From the NCBI RefSeq assembly GCF_005280585.1, contig NZ_SZVO01000004.1, positions 186,001 to 250,000 on the forward strand: DNA of 64,000 bases, given 5' to 3'. This DNA is from Dyadobacter frigoris. GTDB lineage: Bacteria > Bacteroidota > Bacteroidia > Cytophagales > Spirosomataceae. Shown piece after piece: positions 63,808-64,000 of the stretch. Under the pieces are notes generated by a model that made no database searches, was not told where the DNA came from, and was given only the letters and a program-made list of their open reading frames with translations. Within the stretch, counting starts at the first letter, position 1; every line of letters begins with the position of its first letter. A program made the position numbers and the translations under genes.

Positions 63808-64000
63808 ATGCGTTTTTTTCAGTTTATCATCGCTGTTGTCTTTTGTTGCGGCATGTTTTCCTGCGGGCCGGATCTTCCTGGTGATGTACAAACTGCTTAT
63901 GACGAATTGCCTGAAAAACTTGATTATAACCGGCATGTGAAACCGGTTTTATCGGATAAATGTTTTGCCTGCCACGGTCCGGATAAGGCGAAGCAAAAAG
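63808..64000 (+). CDS. Planctomycete-type cytochrome c lipoprotein, partial at window end
   Basis: ATG at 63808, 64 codons visible. The signal peptide has a lipobox ending at a Cys (AVVFCCGMFSC). The mature start LDYNRHVKPVLSDKCFACHGPDKAKQK contains the haem-attachment motif C-F-A-C-H and matches PSCyt1 domains that lead DUF1549/DUF1553 proteins. Those proteins are often next to sugar-degrading or oxidative systems. The remainder lies beyond the window. Confidence 0.85.
   Translation, partial: MRFFQFIIAVVFCCGMFSCGPDLPGDVQTAYDELPEKLDYNRHVKPVLSDKCFACHGPDKAKQK

Noticed and set aside
1..64000. tRNA or rRNA genes
   Set aside because: No cloverleaf-like or ribosomal sequence was noticed on reading; a covariance-model scan would be needed to exclude a divergent tRNA.

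Overview
The window looks like chromosomal DNA of a Bacteroidota bacterium of the order Cytophagales, most like Dyadobacter or Spirosoma. This is inference from gene content. The markers are type IX secretion (T9SS) C-terminal sorting domains, an outer-membrane beta-barrel receptor with a CarboxypepD-like N-terminal domain, many orphan FtsX/MacB-type permeases of about 800 residues, a LytS/LytTR pair, a fused ABC permease and M1 aminopeptidase, DUF1801, DUF1772, DUF2490 and DUF6249 proteins, and AT-rich sequence with long hairpin terminators between convergent genes. I see no rRNA, tRNA, CRISPR array, prophage or intact insertion sequence.

Layout. 1-8.6 kb: a truncated FtsX permease, a lipoprotein, two secreted surface proteins, a broken AraC gene, an SDR oxidoreductase, a LuxR-type regulator with a degenerate receiver domain, and a C-terminal relic of a glycosidase. 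8.6-16.7 kb: a cupin, a Tat-exported class V aminotransferase, a LytS/LytTR two-component system, a GH18 chitinase, an octamer microsatellite, and a secreted esterase-GH5-T9SS fusion. 16.7-23 kb: a YihY-family membrane protein, a cupin, a tricorn-like S41 protease and a prolyl aminopeptidase.

23-26.6 kb is the most interesting region. A lipoprotein MsrB, an MsrP-like molybdoenzyme and a cytochrome b form one minus-strand unit. Divergent from it are an ECF sigma factor, a zinc-finger anti-sigma factor and a small secreted protein built on Lys-Met repeats. All three transcription starts carry the same two-part element, TGTAAGG, 16 nt, GAC(T/C)AA. The gene set resembles the sigma-controlled system of Azospira that scavenges hypochlorite with a methionine-rich periplasmic peptide, but it has a different type of anti-sigma factor and an added MsrB.

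26.6-36.4 kb: a DUF1801 protein, a cluster of REP-like palindromes, an ABC ATPase with a permease-peptidase fusion, an MBL-fold hydrolase, a VOC protein, a lipoprotein, a frameshifted DUF2490 gene and a DUF1772 protein. 36.4-44.3 kb: a mucin-like Thr/Ser/Pro-rich protein, a GH110-like beta-helix protein, a rhodanese, a truncated globin, and tandem secreted M20 peptidase paralogues. 44.3-49.3 kb: an operon of LolD-like ATPase, FtsX permease, DUF3299 protein and a large secreted metzincin. 49.3-54.5 kb: an Rpn-like C-terminal fragment, the beta-barrel receptor, DUF6249, a second ECF sigma factor with a membrane partner, and a Spy-like protein. 54.5-62.6 kb: three FtsX permeases with a VapBC-type toxin-antitoxin pair on the opposite strand. 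The window ends with an AraC regulator and the start of a planctomycete-type cytochrome c lipoprotein.
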